Source: Limnomonas spitsbergensis
Lineage: Eukaryota > Chlorophyta > Chlorophyceae > Chlamydomonadales
Direction of reading: 5' to 3'
Assembly (NCBI GenBank): GCA_037349105.1
Contig: JAYJMM010000116.1
Location: 4,712,001 to 4,776,000 of the forward strand
Length of the DNA stretch: 64,000 bases
The notes below the pieces were generated by a model. It did not search any database. It was given only the letters and a program-made list of their open reading frames with translations, and was not told the origin of the DNA. Shown here piece by piece: positions 63,560 to 64,000 of this stretch. A program made the position numbers and the translations under genes. Positions within the stretch are counted from its first letter, which is position 1; each line of letters begins with the position of its first letter.

Positions 63560-64000
63560 CAGGGTAACCCGGTACGGAAACACGGTACGGGAATACGGTA
63601 CGGTACGGTGCGGATACGGTACGGAGAAAAGGGACAATACGGTAGGGCAGTACGGTCGAAGATTTCTTCCCATTTCAAGGCTCAGAACAGTAGAATCCAC
63701 ACAGAGAAACACATGCATGCAACACTCCCATGACTGTTTGACCCCATGCACATCCTGACATATTGCATGGCTGCATGACAGCCCCCATGCAATTTTGCAT
63801 GGCCCCCAGAGAATCACCAAGGATCTCCATGCATGCATGCAGATTTACCATGCTGACATGCTAGGAAAAAATATGATCATTGATGCAATCCCAAACTCCT
63901 CACACATCGCCATGACAATGTTCCAACATGCCATTCAGCAAACAAGAGGCATCAGAATCACCTTGCATAGTTGCTGAGTTACATCATTGCATGGCATGCA
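63560..64000 (-). mobile_element. Second copy of the hAT-type transposon, truncated by the window end
   Basis: It begins with CAGGGTAACCCGGTACGG at the edge of the minisatellite and matches the reverse complement of 22065 downward to about 21553. An internal segment of about 85 bases is missing after ATTCAGCA. The predicted 8-bp duplication is CATGAGTC (63552-63559); its partner lies outside the window. Confidence 0.85.

Overview
The window looks like nuclear DNA of a eukaryotic microalga, most likely a green alga, and it is very repeat-rich. The reasons are: spliced genes with GT-AG introns (one GC-AG), secreted or cell-surface proteins with Ser/Pro-rich and Ala/Gln-rich segments, a CBM1-like cysteine pattern next to a polyproline stretch, a TGTAA motif in one 3' flank, and dense minisatellites and LTR retrotransposons. 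The species cannot be fixed from the sequence. No rRNA, tRNA, CRISPR array or bacterial operon was found.

The left part (about 1-18.3 kb) holds the host genes, all on the + strand. There is a CBM1-like exon near 0.3 kb, one exon of the SKN1/KRE6 beta-glucan-synthesis family at 2.0 kb, and a few unassigned exons at 3.2-4.7 kb. Two genes can be modelled completely. The first (9,709-13,737) has 13 exons and encodes a secreted Ala/Gln-repeat protein of about 554 residues with a Pro-Ser-Val hinge. The second (15,354-18,265) has 3 exons and encodes a type I membrane protein of about 624 residues with a YHYH domain, a mucin-like stalk and one transmembrane helix.

The middle (18.3-35.5 kb) is almost entirely repeats. 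A 34/35-bp satellite is split by a 1,162-bp hAT-type transposon with exact 8-bp target duplications. A 0.6-kb pure purine tract follows, then a 1,953-bp near-identical tandem duplication, a 75-bp satellite, and two arrays with units of about 155 and 175 bp.

The right part (35.5-60.3 kb) is a three-level nest of LTR retrotransposons. The outermost, element C (minus strand, about 16 kb of its own sequence), has a gag with a CCHC knuckle, an aspartic protease, three unassigned ORFs and a 2,216-residue polyprotein. That polyprotein carries reverse transcriptase, RNase H, a cytosine-5 DNA methyltransferase domain with motifs I, IV, VI, VIII, IX and X, an integrase, a PHD finger, and a C-terminal segment that resembles an N6-adenine methyltransferase. 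Element B, a minus-strand Ty3-like chromovirus with 393-bp LTRs and a CTGGG target duplication, sits inside the gag of C. Element A, a plus-strand non-autonomous LTR element with 473-bp LTRs and a TGCAG target duplication, sits inside one LTR of B. From 60.45 kb to 63.56 kb runs a 12-bp minisatellite, which ends at a second copy of the hAT element that leaves the window.

The strongest candidate for a new system is element C: a retroelement with its own DNA-methylation writer, a histone-reading finger and possibly a second methyltransferase, plus hairpin and polypurine modules between its ORFs. Cytosine-methyltransferase capture by retrotransposons has been reported in charophyte algae and dinoflagellates; the combination with a PHD finger and an adenine-methyltransferase-like tail is, to my knowledge, not standard.
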